A DNA stretch of 64,000 bases from Paenibacillus puerhi (GTDB lineage Bacteria > Bacillota > Bacilli > Paenibacillales > NBRC-103111), in assembly GCF_009846885.1 (NCBI RefSeq), contig NZ_WUWM01000001.1, positions 124,001-188,000 on the forward strand. Direction: 5' to 3'. This document shows, one piece after another, positions 45,525-54,420 of the stretch. A program made the position numbers and the translations under genes. Below the pieces are notes generated by a model. It worked only from the letters and a program-made list of their open reading frames with translations, did not search any database and had not been told where the DNA came from. Position 1 is the stretch's first letter, and each line of letters opens with the position of its first letter.

Positions 45525-45573
45525 AAATAAACTCTTAATCCCTTCAGTGATCTAAGGGATTGGGAGTTTATTT
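45525..45573. terminator. Bidirectional terminator hairpin
   Basis: A 20-bp stem with two wobble pairs (AAATAAACTC... / ...GAGTTTATTT) and a 9-base loop lies between the two RCC1 protein genes. The A- and T-rich flanks can serve either strand. Confidence 0.85.
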
Positions 45574-45652
45574 AATCACTAGGAATAATTCTTTTTATTA
45601 ATGTCCCGTGCGGGAACAATTAATAGCGAATAGTAAGGGAGAGAAGCCAACT

Positions 45653-47329
45653 ATGCGTCAACCATTCAGAAATGCGAAATTCCTGTGTGTCATGATGGCA
45701 ATGTTTTTTATAGTGGAAGCTACGGTCATTTTTCCTGATAACGCCCACGCCAATAATAGCGGCGAATTAGCGATTCAATCATTGGCTACCGGTTACAGAG
45801 AATCGAAAGTCGTTAATCAGGATGGCACCGTGTGGGCATGGGGGGCCAATGAGGATGGCCGATTAGGTGATGGAACAACGGATAACAAGCTGTATCCTAT
45901 ACAGTTGAAAGGTGTTACAGATACAGTGGAGGTAACGAGCGGCCAGTCCTTCACAGTAGCTCTGCATAAAGATGGTACGGTATGGGCATGGGGCTGGAAC
46001 CTCTACGGACAATTGGGAGATGGAACCACGGAAGATAAGTCAAGTCCCGTTCAAGTAAGTGGTCTAACGGATGTAACGGCTATTTCCAGCGGTGCCGCAC
46101 ACACCTTGGCACTTAAAAGTGATGGTACCGTGTGGGCATGGGGCTGGAACCTATATGGTCAGTTAGGTGTGAATATAACCGACAGTAAGCTGGTACCTGT
46201 GCAAGTGCAGGGTCTAACGGATATAACGGCTATTTCGAGCGGTCTTAATGACGGTGCAGCCGTTAAAAGAGATGGTACGGTATGGGTATGGGGAAATAAC
46301 CGCTCTGCTGAATCGAGCATTGGTACATTAGGAAGCGAAGAATGGAAATCAGATCCGGTGCAATTGAGTGGACTGACGAATGTTGTGGCAGTAGCTGAGG
46401 GGAAATATACAACAGCTGTCAAAAGGGATGGAACGGTATGGGCGTGGCGTTGGAATCAAAACGGGAAAAATGAGAACAAAACAGCTCCGTTTCAAGTAAA
46501 AGGCTTGAAGGATATTATTGCGGTTTCAGGTGGCAGAGGCCATAATCTGGCATTAAAAAAAGATGGCACCGTATGGGCATGGGGAGGCAACTTTGCAGGC
46601 CAGTTGGGTGATGGGACTACTGATGAAAGAATAGATCCCATTCGCGTTAACGATCTTACGGATATTATAGCCGTCACTGCCAGCTCCGCGGACCATAATC
46701 TTGCTTTAAGAAAAGACGGCACTTTATGGGCATGGGGGGCAAACGAGGCTGGTCAGTTGGGGGATGGGAGCACTGAGAGCCAGCGTTATCCTGTTCAAGT
46801 CATCTTTGCCGGGGGGGATGGAAATCCTGCTCAAATCGGAGGAGCTATATTTAACGATGTTACTGGGCACTGGGCAGAAAGCATGATTTCATGGGCGTAT
46901 GAGAATAAGGTCATCGATGGATACCAGGATGGCAGCTTTAAACCGGATAACAACGTATCGGAAGCGGAGTTTCTGGCGATTTTCCTGAAAATGTTTGGTG
47001 TTCAAGCTGCTGTATCCAATAACCATTGGGCTGACGCCTTTTATACGTTTGGTGAAGCTCGTCATTTTCCCATTCATGGAATCGGGGATGCTGTAGAATT
47101 GAGAAGTGCTTTTATCAATCGTGAGACAGTGGCTGGTATCATCGCAGCAGCAGACGGCACTTCTTTGCTAAAGGACGAGGCTATTCAGTATCTGTTGGAT
47201 AAAGGCTATTCCAGCGGAAAAACGTCAGCTACCGTGGTTGGATACAAAGGAAGGGATTTGCTTACCCGAGCGGAAGCGATTCAGTTCGTAAAAAATGTCA
47301 AGGATAAAGGAATGACATTGAAAAGATGA
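45653..47329 (+). CDS. Secreted RCC1-repeat protein with C-terminal SLH domain
   Basis: The 558-residue protein has a signal peptide (CVMMAMFFIVEATVIFPDNAHA), seven RCC1-like repeats (GTVWAWGWNLYGQLGDGT; the fourth and fifth are degenerate), and C-terminal SLH sequence (FNDVTGHWAESMISWAYEN, KVIDGYQDGSFKPDN) plus two weaker SLH-like segments. It is a paralogue of the preceding gene but anchors by SLH instead of carrying FN3. GGGAGAG lies before ATG 45653. Its stop overlaps the next gene (ATGA), which suggests the downstream glycosyltransferase modifies it. Confidence 0.85.
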   Translation: MRQPFRNAKFLCVMMAMFFIVEATVIFPDNAHANNSGELAIQSLATGYRESKVVNQDGTVWAWGANEDGRLGDGTTDNKLYPIQLKGVTDTVEVTSGQSFTVALHKDGTVWAWGWNLYGQLGDGTTEDKSSPVQVSGLTDVTAISSGAAHTLALKSDGTVWAWGWNLYGQLGVNITDSKLVPVQVQGLTDITAISSGLNDGAAVKRDGTVWVWGNNRSAESSIGTLGSEEWKSDPVQLSGLTNVVAVAEGKYTTAVKRDGTVWAWRWNQNGKNENKTAPFQVKGLKDIIAVSGGRGHNLALKKDGTVWAWGGNFAGQLGDGTTDERIDPIRVNDLTDIIAVTASSADHNLALRKDGTLWAWGANEAGQLGDGSTESQRYPVQVIFAGGDGNPAQIGGAIFNDVTGHWAESMISWAYENKVIDGYQDGSFKPDNNVSEAEFLAIFLKMFGVQAAVSNNHWADAFYTFGEARHFPIHGIGDAVELRSAFINRETVAGIIAAADGTSLLKDEAIQYLLDKGYSSGKTSATVVGYKGRDLLTRAEAIQFVKNVKDKGMTLKR

Positions 47330-48681
47330 AAGTTTTAATTGGCAGTCCTATCAGGCAGACTCCTGCTATTTTAGAGCAATTTCTGTTATCGCTTACGGAA
47401 TTAACACAAAGCTCAACCGTTGTTGATTATATATTTGTTGACGATAATGTAGACATGCTGTCATCCCAGATGCTTAGCGATTTTTGCGAGACGACAGGAA
47501 GGAGCGTTATGATACGACCTGCTATACAAACCGATGAGGAATACAAACGCAGTGAGTTTACACACTACTGGAAAGAAAGCCAAATTTGGAAAGTCGCTGC
47601 TATGAAGGACGACATGATAGAACGAGCACGTAATGCCGAATATGACGGTTTGTTTCTAGTCGATTCCGATCTCGTTTTGCATCCGCAAACCTTGAAGCAG
47701 CTGATTCAAGCCGATAAACCGATTGTTTCCTGTATTTTTTGGACGAAATGGCAGCCGGATACGCTTGAAATGCCACAAGTTTGGCTGCAGGACGAATATA
47801 CGCAATACCGCAAGGATCGCAGAGAAGAGGTGGAGGGCCAGGAGCAATTCCTGCGGCTGAAGCGTTTTTTTGCCCAACTGCGAGTGCCAGGCTTGTATGA
47901 GGTAGGGGGGCTTGGTGCTTGTACATGGATAAGTAAACAGGCATTGCAGGCAGGTGTAAGCTTTGCGGAAATTAAAAGTATTTCCTTTTGGGGAGAGGAT
48001 CGACATTTCTGTATTCGTGCGGCTGCATTGGGTCTAGGGATGTTCGTGGAAACAACATATCCGGCTTATCATATTTATCGTGAATCCGATTTAGCGGGTG
48101 TAGCAGCCTTTAAGCAGCTTTGCCTGAAACCGGACCACGCAACACTTTTTGCTGGTTCAGTAAAGGAACTAACCGCTGAGCAATTGTTTCACAATGCAAC
48201 AAGCATGCGTAATTATCTTTATGAGGAAGCAGCCCTTGAGTATTATTTGAGCTTTTTAGAAACTGGCCAAGGCGAACAAGAACAGCGAGTGGAGGCTATT
48301 GTGTATGCAGCAGACTTCTACTATATATTGGGAAAGCCGATGGAGTCGAGAAACATTTTGGAAACTTATGTAAACCGTATTCCTTCTGCCGAAATATACT
48401 GTAAGCTGGCGTTCATGATTATGAATGTGGAGCAATGGGAGGAAGCCATTCCTTTATATAAGCAAGCGCTCAAATTGACAAGACCGGCCGACCTGAGTGC
48501 ATCTCCCGATCCTAGCGCTTGGACATGGCAGCCGCATTTGCAGCTTTGCGTTTGCTATGATCGTCTCGGCCAACATAAACGCGCAATGGAGCATAATGAG
48601 ATTGGTCTGTCGTATGATCCCCATCACCCTAGCATGCTGCTGAATAAGCAATATTTGACCGGGGTCCTTAATCAGTCGTAA
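47326..48681 (+). CDS. Glycosyltransferase with TPR-like tail
   Basis: The 451-residue protein has a GT-A (Anp1/GT2-type) domain (VLIGSPIRQTPAILEQF, DGLFLVDSDLVLHP with a D-x-D motif, GEDRHFCIRAAALG). The C-terminal region (SAWTWQPHLQLCVCYDRLGQ) matches the tail of the 39245-41074 protein. The enzyme domains differ, so the tail is a shared module, perhaps a docking domain for the same substrate. It is coupled to the RCC1-SLH gene by ATGA. Confidence 0.85.
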   Translation: MKVLIGSPIRQTPAILEQFLLSLTELTQSSTVVDYIFVDDNVDMLSSQMLSDFCETTGRSVMIRPAIQTDEEYKRSEFTHYWKESQIWKVAAMKDDMIERARNAEYDGLFLVDSDLVLHPQTLKQLIQADKPIVSCIFWTKWQPDTLEMPQVWLQDEYTQYRKDRREEVEGQEQFLRLKRFFAQLRVPGLYEVGGLGACTWISKQALQAGVSFAEIKSISFWGEDRHFCIRAAALGLGMFVETTYPAYHIYRESDLAGVAAFKQLCLKPDHATLFAGSVKELTAEQLFHNATSMRNYLYEEAALEYYLSFLETGQGEQEQRVEAIVYAADFYYILGKPMESRNILETYVNRIPSAEIYCKLAFMIMNVEQWEEAIPLYKQALKLTRPADLSASPDPSAWTWQPHLQLCVCYDRLGQHKRAMEHNEIGLSYDPHHPSMLLNKQYLTGVLNQS

Positions 48682-48734
48682 GCATCAGGATTTATGCATG
48701 AGCAGAAGTCACAGTGAGCCATAACCATATATTC

Positions 48735-49451
48735 TCAATCTACCCATTCAATCAAATGCGGATTGCTATCAATGATAGATCGATATTGCTCCTTCAGTCC
48801 GTAGACTGCATCCGGATCGAGCAGCATATATCGATTGAATTTTTGCAAACGGTCTGCAGCATTTGCCCAGCCAAAATGCTTCAGCCGCAAACTGGAAAGT
48901 TCATTGGGCTGCTGGTAAATGTTTTCCGGAAATCTCCCGCAATGCTGTGGCGTTTCTTTCCACACGTAGGGGAAATCAGGATTGTAGCGTAGCAGGAACG
49001 GTCGGTAATATAGATGCGCTTGCCAGTTGCTATCTTCCCTATAGGCTGAGTTCGTCCAAAAATCATACAACCGGAAGCTGATAACATAGGAGTTCGATTG
49101 TTCGAGAAGCTGGCGTATCTCGGTGGTGAATCGATCCTCGAACCATTCGTCGGCATCAAGATTAAGAATCCATTGCGGATTAACGCTTATGGTTTCCTCC
49201 CATTGCTGCTTGCGCAACGTTATTTCATTGCTGAACTTCGATGCTTCATTTTTGATTAACTTAACGGGGATCCCAGCCAGAGCCTGTAAGCAAATATCTA
49301 TGGTATCGTCCGTGCTCCCGTCATCAATAATAACCGCATCGTCGATATACAGGCGATGCCGTTCCAGGGCCTGTTTTAAATAACGTCCGCTTTCGTTTTT
49401 TACTATCATTGACAACGTTATCCTGGTTGTCTGCCCAACTTGTGTCGTCAT
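48735..49451 (-). CDS. Glycosyltransferase family 2
   Basis: The 238-residue GT2 has TLSMIVKNESGRYLKQAL, VIIDDGSTDDT and LNLDADEWFED with the D-x-D. It faces the preceding gene across a 53-bp gap. AGGAG lies 10 bp before ATG 49451. It has no TPR tail. AT-rich like its neighbours. Confidence 0.87.
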   Translation of the reverse strand: MTTQVGQTTRITLSMIVKNESGRYLKQALERHRLYIDDAVIIDDGSTDDTIDICLQALAGIPVKLIKNEASKFSNEITLRKQQWEETISVNPQWILNLDADEWFEDRFTTEIRQLLEQSNSYVISFRLYDFWTNSAYREDSNWQAHLYYRPFLLRYNPDFPYVWKETPQHCGRFPENIYQQPNELSSLRLKHFGWANAADRLQKFNRYMLLDPDAVYGLKEQYRSIIDSNPHLIEWVD

Positions 49452-49618
49452 AAATTGTCTCCTATGGGTTAGTCAAATTGAGCACTGCAGTGCATGATGT
49501 TAATATAGCATTTCGACTGGTGATATATCTTTATCATCGCAGTATATGTCATATTTTCGTGAAGAAGAGTCCATATTCCTGCAAGCACGCGGGAGGATTT
49601 GTCGGGAGGAGACTTTGT

Positions 49619-51865
49619 TTGCTTAACTATACAAGAATAACTGCCTTTCTATTAACTATTACCATTACCTTAAGTCTTATAGGAGTGACCATTCCGAACG
49701 TACTCTCCAACGTGAAGCTTGGTCTCGATTTGAAGGGCGGCTTTGAGGTGTTATACGAAGCATCGACCTTTGAGGATAATGGAGCCGTTACGCTGGATGC
49801 TTTAAGGCAAACGGCAAAAAGTTTAGAAAAACGCATTAATGCTCTAGGTATTACAGAGCCGGAAATTTGGACGGAGGGATCCAATCGAATCCGGGTTCGG
49901 CTGGCAGGTATAGAGGATGAGCAGAAGGTAAGAGAAATTCTCAAGAAGCCAGCTCAGCTGACTGTCCGGGGCCCGGACGGTGCGATCGAATTAAACGGAA
50001 GCGATTTTCTGGAGGGTGCGTCGCACATCGTGTACGGGGAATTGCAAAAACCGCTAATACGGGTTGAGGTCAAGGATAAACAGAAGCTGTTAGAGATTTC
50101 AACCAGGCTGCTGCATCAAAAGATAACGTTTCAACTGGATGAAACGGTTCTGGTGGAGCCTGTCATACTAGTCGTTCTTACCGAAGGAATTTCTACCTTA
50201 ACCGGTAATTACACTTACGACCAAGCCAAGGAAATTGTAGATACGATCAATCTTGGCGCGATTCCACTAAAGCTTACAGAAAAATACGCACAATCTGTTG
50301 GAGCTTCATTAGGTCAGCTTTCGCTTGAGCAAACTGTAAAGGCGGGAGCTTATGCCTCTATTATTATTTTGTTATTTATGCTCGTTCTTTACCGTATCCC
50401 AGGATTTATTGCCAGCTTTACGCTAATTACGTATTCATGGCTGCTACTGGGGATCATGAATTGGCTGGGAGCGACGCTGACCTTACCGGGAATTGCCGCT
50501 TTTGTGCTCGGCATTGGAATGGCCGTAGATGCCAATGTTATTACTTATGAACGACTTAAGGATGAAATGCGCACGGGCCTCAGCTTACAGTCGGCACTGC
50601 GCAAAGGCTATAAAAATTCTTTTCGGACGATTATGGATTCACATGTTACAACAATTATTGCCGCTATTGTCTTATTTTATGTCGGAACAGGCGCGATTAA
50701 AGGTTTTGCGCTTACACTTGTGCTTAGTATTGGACTGAGTGTCCTGACCAATGTCTACTTCTCTCAATGGCTGCTTAGAATGCTGGCCAAAACAGAGGCT
50801 TTCAACAATCCGTTGTTTTTTGGAGTTTCGCGAAAGCAAGTGGTTGCCATTGGCAAGAATGAACCGATGCCACTTGTGCACAGGTCTTTTGATTTTGTCA
50901 GCCATAGAAAACTGTATTTCTTTATTTCTATTCTAGTTACTGTCATTGGAATTGGCAGCTTGCTGGTACATGGTTTAAACTACGGAGTAGATTTTAAGGC
51001 AGGTACAACCATAGATATTGCCCTGGGCAAACCAATTGAAAAAAATAAAGCGGAAGAAATTGTTCGAAAAGCCGGATTTGATCCATCTGTCGTTACTGTA
51101 GGCGGAGGCCAGCAGGATCGGGTCACCGTGCGGTTTGATCGGGTGCTCAATGCGGATATTGGCGAATCCGACCGCATCCTGTCAGCTTTTGCTTTGGAAT
51201 ATGGAAACGGCATCGGTAAGGAGGAAAACACGGTTGACCCGGGGATCGCCAAGGAATTGGCCTTTCAGGCCATCGTCGCTGTAGCTGTTGCCAGCATTGG
51301 CATTATGCTGTATGTCGCCATACGCTTCGAATGGGGCTTCGCTGTTGCAGCAATCATCGCCCTGGTGCACGATGCTTTTTTCGTTATCAGCGTATTTTCC
51401 ATCCTAAAGCTGGAGGTCAATCTACCTTTTATTGCCGCGATCCTGACGATTGTGGGCTACTCCATTAACGATACCGTCGTCATCTTTGACCGAATACGTG
51501 AAAATCTCCGATTTGCCCGAGCCAAAACCTGGGGGGATTTAACAAGCCTTGTTAATCTGAGTATCAATCAAACGCTGGTACGTTCCGTTAATACAGCTGT
51601 AACCGTATTGATCGCTTCGATCGCTTTGTTGGTTTGGGGCAGTGATTCCATTAATCTGTTCTCCTTGGCAATGACGTTAGGTCTGGTTGTCGGAATGTAT
51701 TCCTCCATTTACATCGCCAGCCAGATATGGCTGACCCTGAAATTCAAATCGATACAGCGTATGGAGAGGCGCGCCCTTTATTTGAAAAACAATCCGCCGC
51801 CGCCCCCATCTCCACTGCCACCTGAAGAGGTATTTGAAAGCTACGAGCATACGTATGAAAAATAA
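49619..51865 (+). CDS. secDF: Protein translocase subunit SecDF (fused)
   Basis: The 748-residue membrane protein fuses SecD and SecF. The SecD half has TM1 then LGLDLKGGFEVLYEA, the P1 domain, and TM2-6 with GIGMAVDANVITYERLKDE. The SecF half has GLNYGVDFKAGTTIDIAL and ILTIVGYSINDTVVIFDRIREN. Length equals that of B. subtilis SecDF. It uses the proton gradient to help export. TTG 49619 has GGGAGGAG 7 bp upstream; the longer open frame has no such site. C-terminus is Pro-rich (NPPPPPSPLPPEE). Whether a second secDF exists elsewhere cannot be seen. Confidence 0.9.
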   Translation: MLNYTRITAFLLTITITLSLIGVTIPNVLSNVKLGLDLKGGFEVLYEASTFEDNGAVTLDALRQTAKSLEKRINALGITEPEIWTEGSNRIRVRLAGIEDEQKVREILKKPAQLTVRGPDGAIELNGSDFLEGASHIVYGELQKPLIRVEVKDKQKLLEISTRLLHQKITFQLDETVLVEPVILVVLTEGISTLTGNYTYDQAKEIVDTINLGAIPLKLTEKYAQSVGASLGQLSLEQTVKAGAYASIIILLFMLVLYRIPGFIASFTLITYSWLLLGIMNWLGATLTLPGIAAFVLGIGMAVDANVITYERLKDEMRTGLSLQSALRKGYKNSFRTIMDSHVTTIIAAIVLFYVGTGAIKGFALTLVLSIGLSVLTNVYFSQWLLRMLAKTEAFNNPLFFGVSRKQVVAIGKNEPMPLVHRSFDFVSHRKLYFFISILVTVIGIGSLLVHGLNYGVDFKAGTTIDIALGKPIEKNKAEEIVRKAGFDPSVVTVGGGQQDRVTVRFDRVLNADIGESDRILSAFALEYGNGIGKEENTVDPGIAKELAFQAIVAVAVASIGIMLYVAIRFEWGFAVAAIIALVHDAFFVISVFSILKLEVNLPFIAAILTIVGYSINDTVVIFDRIRENLRFARAKTWGDLTSLVNLSINQTLVRSVNTAVTVLIASIALLVWGSDSINLFSLAMTLGLVVGMYSSIYIASQIWLTLKFKSIQRMERRALYLKNNPPPPPSPLPPEEVFESYEHTYEK

Positions 51866-51869
51866 ATAA

Positions 51870-52126
51870 GAATTATAGGACATCCCATTTGTGTGTTGCC
51901 TGTCATTGTATGAAACCGTCTTTTGATTCAGGGCATACCCGCACGAAAGTCGGGGACTCCATGCCAAGGACCGACAGGAGGTATAATCCTGAAGCGCGGC
52001 TAGGATGACGTAGGTCATTAAGGTTGAATAAAGCTGATTGAATAAGGAACTCTTTAATTTTGGGTGTGTTTCAAACCACATCACGATCGTCATGACACGA
52101 GTCCTGAACGGAACGACTGACCACAT
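51870..52126 (-). pseudogene. Possible transposase C-terminal relic
   Basis: On the minus strand, outside secDF, the frame reads PKLKSSLFNQLYSTLMTYVI, a pattern like the C-terminal helix region of IS4-type transposases. No start, DDE triad or terminal inverted repeats are visible. Recognition is from pattern only and could be chance. Confidence 0.25.
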
Positions 52127-52128
52127 TC

Positions 52129-52177
52129 AGCCTTCTTGACACGCCTTCCTTGAGGGACGTCACGAGAAGGCTCTTTG
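52129..52177 (+). terminator. Hairpin between secDF and AraC gene
   Basis: AGCCTTCT / AGAAGGCT form an 8-bp perfect stem with further inner pairing (TGAC / GTCA), followed by CTTTGG. It probably ends transcription of the secDF unit. Confidence 0.55.
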
Positions 52178-52243
52178 GCATGCTGTACGCCTCGGCGAAT
52201 GGTTCTTGTTGAAGAGTGTGGCCCCTTGCATTAAACTAGTAAA

Positions 52244-52258
52244 TGATAATTATTCTCA
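52244..52258. promoter_or_regulatory. Fur box upstream of the AraC-type gene
   Basis: TGATAAT-T-ATTCTCA matches the 7-1-7 Fur consensus with one mismatch. It is 41 bp upstream of ATG 52299. Confidence 0.75.
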
Positions 52259-52298
52259 AATATGAACCTTGGATTTCGTGTACAACAGGGAGGAACAC

Positions 52299-54239
52299 AT
52301 GGATATTGACTTCAATATAGCCGGCCATATCCGCTTATGGACGCACGCTGTACATAAGGTGCTGGATATACGCCGTCGGACGGTCAAACGGGGAGAAGAC
52401 TTCGCTACCTACCGACTGCCCGCAAGCGGGTTTTTATTCACCGTGAACGGCGGGGCGCAGCTGCGACTGGACGGTGTGGCCTATACCGCGAAGAACTTCC
52501 ACGTCCTGCATGCCGGAAAGGGGGCCTGCCTGGATATTGTCGTAACGGAAGAGCAGCTCCACTTTTATCTGATTTTGTACAAAGCCTTTCTGCCGCCTTG
52601 GCGAATTCCTATGGTGAAGAGCTTGATGGATGATGGCAATCCGTTTCAAAGCCGGTACGGAATCTCCCCCCGGCATCCGCTTGCGCTGCTTCGTCTGACC
52701 GAGCTCATGGAGTACAGCTGGCATCAGCAAGGCGGGCTTGAGCGCCTGCATGTCAAAGCGTTGTTCCATCAGTTTATCTTTGAACTGATGCGTCAGCTCC
52801 AAGAGCAGGTGCAGGCGGATACGGCGGCGCAGGCGATCCGTTATATCCACGAGCACTACGCCGACTCGCTGACCCTGGAGGAATTGGCCAGTATGCTGGA
52901 CTGCAGCCCCCGGCATTTATCCCGGATGTTTAAGGAAAGGACAAGCTGCAGCCCGATCGATTACTTGATCCGATACCGCATCGATAAGGCCAAGGAATTG
53001 CTGCTGCATACCGAGGCTTCTTTGTCTCAAATCGCCTCCGAGGTCGGCTTCCAGGATCGCTACTACTTCAGCCGAATGTTCAAGAAGCATGCCGGTGTAA
53101 CTCCAAGCGGGTATAAACAGCATGCGGAGCGGTCCGCACGTCCATATTGTCCATTACCTTTGGCAAGAAGCTCTATTGCCCTGTCTTACCCGCAACCCTA
53201 TAATGTTAATGAGGTTGATAATCATTATCATAAAGATCGAGAAGGGGTATTTACTATGAACCGCAGTACAAGACGATTGACCGTATTAAGCTTGCTGCTA
53301 AGCTTAACGCTGCTGATCAGCGCATGTGGAACGAATCCGGGCGCAGCCGGGGAAAGCCAGACGCCGGCAGCCAGTCATACACCCGAGCCTGCCGCTGCCG
53401 AGCGCGTGCTCAAGGACAGTCTGGGGAATGAAGTTAAGGTTCCGTCGAAGCCGCAGCGCATCATCGGCTCTTACCTGGAAGACCATCTGGTCGCACTCGG
53501 TGTCAAGCCTGTTGCTCAGTGGTCGGTCAAGCAAACCAACGTACAGGCTTACCTGCAGGAAGCTTTGAAGGACGTTCCGCTAATTCCTTCGGACCTGCCG
53601 CTTGAGGTCGTGACCAGCTTCCAGCCCGATCTGATCCTGATCGATTCCGCCGAAATGGTGGCGGGCGATAAGTACGCCCAATACGCCAAGATTGCGCCTA
53701 CTTACACGGTAGGCATGGATAAAAACAACGATTGGAGGCAGGAGCTGCTCGAAATCGGTAAAGTGCTGGATAAAAACGCGGAAGCCCGGCAGGCGCTGGA
53801 TACTTATGAAGCCAAAGTCAAGGAAGCCAAAGAGCAGCTGAACAAGTCGATCGGCACGAAGTCGGCGGTGGCGATTTGGCACAGCAAGAAAAACTTTTAC
53901 GTCGTCCATGAAAAAATGTCCAGCGGAGATGTCCTATATAGAGACCTTGGATTTACGGTGCCAGCTGCCGTGAAGGAAATTTCGGCGTCCAGTAAAAACA
54001 ACTGGAACGCCCTTTCCCTGGAGAAGCTGGCTGACATGGATGTCGATTATATCTTCCTGGTCAACAGCAACGGAAAGGACGCCTCGGAGGAGCTTCAGAG
54101 GCCATTGTGGAAAAACATTCCCGCTGTTCAAAAAGGACAGATCTATGAATTCGGATTGGAGAAGAGCTGGCTATATACCGGCACGATCGCCAATACCCGG
54201 ATGATAGAGGATGTATTAAAGAGTGTGATCAAGCCATAA
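52299..54239 (+). CDS. AraC-family regulator running in frame into siderophore-binding protein
   Basis: The ORF has 646 residues. Residues 1 to about 275 are an AraC-type regulator: a cupin-like N-terminal domain, then two HTHs (LTLEELASMLDCSPRHLSRM; ASEVGFQDRYYFSRMFKKHAG). After about 40 residues of low-quality sequence the frame continues, with no stop, into a lipoprotein-type siderophore-binding protein with its own signal sequence. AGGGAGG precedes ATG 52299. Either a stop codon was lost or a genuine fusion is made; the internal promoter and Fur box argue that the second part is also made alone. Confidence 0.7.
   Translation: MDIDFNIAGHIRLWTHAVHKVLDIRRRTVKRGEDFATYRLPASGFLFTVNGGAQLRLDGVAYTAKNFHVLHAGKGACLDIVVTEEQLHFYLILYKAFLPPWRIPMVKSLMDDGNPFQSRYGISPRHPLALLRLTELMEYSWHQQGGLERLHVKALFHQFIFELMRQLQEQVQADTAAQAIRYIHEHYADSLTLEELASMLDCSPRHLSRMFKERTSCSPIDYLIRYRIDKAKELLLHTEASLSQIASEVGFQDRYYFSRMFKKHAGVTPSGYKQHAERSARPYCPLPLARSSIALSYPQPYNVNEVDNHYHKDREGVFTMNRSTRRLTVLSLLLSLTLLISACGTNPGAAGESQTPAASHTPEPAAAERVLKDSLGNEVKVPSKPQRIIGSYLEDHLVALGVKPVAQWSVKQTNVQAYLQEALKDVPLIPSDLPLEVVTSFQPDLILIDSAEMVAGDKYAQYAKIAPTYTVGMDKNNDWRQELLEIGKVLDKNAEARQALDTYEAKVKEAKEQLNKSIGTKSAVAIWHSKKNFYVVHEKMSSGDVLYRDLGFTVPAAVKEISASSKNNWNALSLEKLADMDVDYIFLVNSNGKDASEELQRPLWKNIPAVQKGQIYEFGLEKSWLYTGTIANTRMIEDVLKSVIKP
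53176..53204 (+). promoter_or_regulatory. Sigma-A promoter internal to the AraC reading frame
   Basis: TTGCCC (53176-53181), a 17-bp spacer and TATAAT (53199-53204) form a good promoter. It lies inside the open frame and just upstream of a Fur box, supporting separate transcription of the lipoprotein gene. Confidence 0.75.
53216..53230. promoter_or_regulatory. Fur box, perfect 7-1-7
   Basis: TGATAAT-C-ATTATCA is a perfect inverted repeat matching the Fur consensus. It overlaps the expected transcription start from the TATAAT at 53199. Confidence 0.92.
53256..54239 (+). CDS. Iron-siderophore ABC transporter substrate-binding lipoprotein
   Basis: The 327-residue protein has a lipoprotein signal peptide with lipobox LISACG, a Thr/Pro linker, then a FeuA/FhuD-type binding fold (VPSKPQRIIGSYLEDHLVALG; SFQPDLILIDSAE). 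It captures ferric siderophore outside the membrane. GAGAAGGGG lies 9 bp before ATG 53256, which is in frame with the upstream AraC gene. No permease or ATPase gene is adjacent. Confidence 0.9.
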   Translation: MNRSTRRLTVLSLLLSLTLLISACGTNPGAAGESQTPAASHTPEPAAAERVLKDSLGNEVKVPSKPQRIIGSYLEDHLVALGVKPVAQWSVKQTNVQAYLQEALKDVPLIPSDLPLEVVTSFQPDLILIDSAEMVAGDKYAQYAKIAPTYTVGMDKNNDWRQELLEIGKVLDKNAEARQALDTYEAKVKEAKEQLNKSIGTKSAVAIWHSKKNFYVVHEKMSSGDVLYRDLGFTVPAAVKEISASSKNNWNALSLEKLADMDVDYIFLVNSNGKDASEELQRPLWKNIPAVQKGQIYEFGLEKSWLYTGTIANTRMIEDVLKSVIKP

Positions 54240-54258
54240 GTTTAAAGGGCGTTTGCGT

Positions 54259-54286
54259 AAAGGAGGACTATCCGGTCCTCCTTTTT
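54259..54286 (+). terminator. Rho-independent terminator
   Basis: The 10-bp perfect stem AAAGGAGGAC / GTCCTCCTTT, 6-base loop and T-run (TTTTT) end the siderophore-binding gene. Confidence 0.92.
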
Positions 54287-54420
54287 GCTGTAAAGGCACG
54301 CTTGCCCCGCGATGACTTCAGGCGGCAGGAACAAGGACGATGCGGATCGCTATGTTTTTCACCCGGTCATACATATTATTCCCAGTATAGGAGAATACCT
54401 ACAGGTGGGGTGATCGCGAT

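Noticed and set aside
48682..48734. Terminator between convergent genes
   Set aside because: No stem with adequate length or T-run could be seen in this 53-bp gap.
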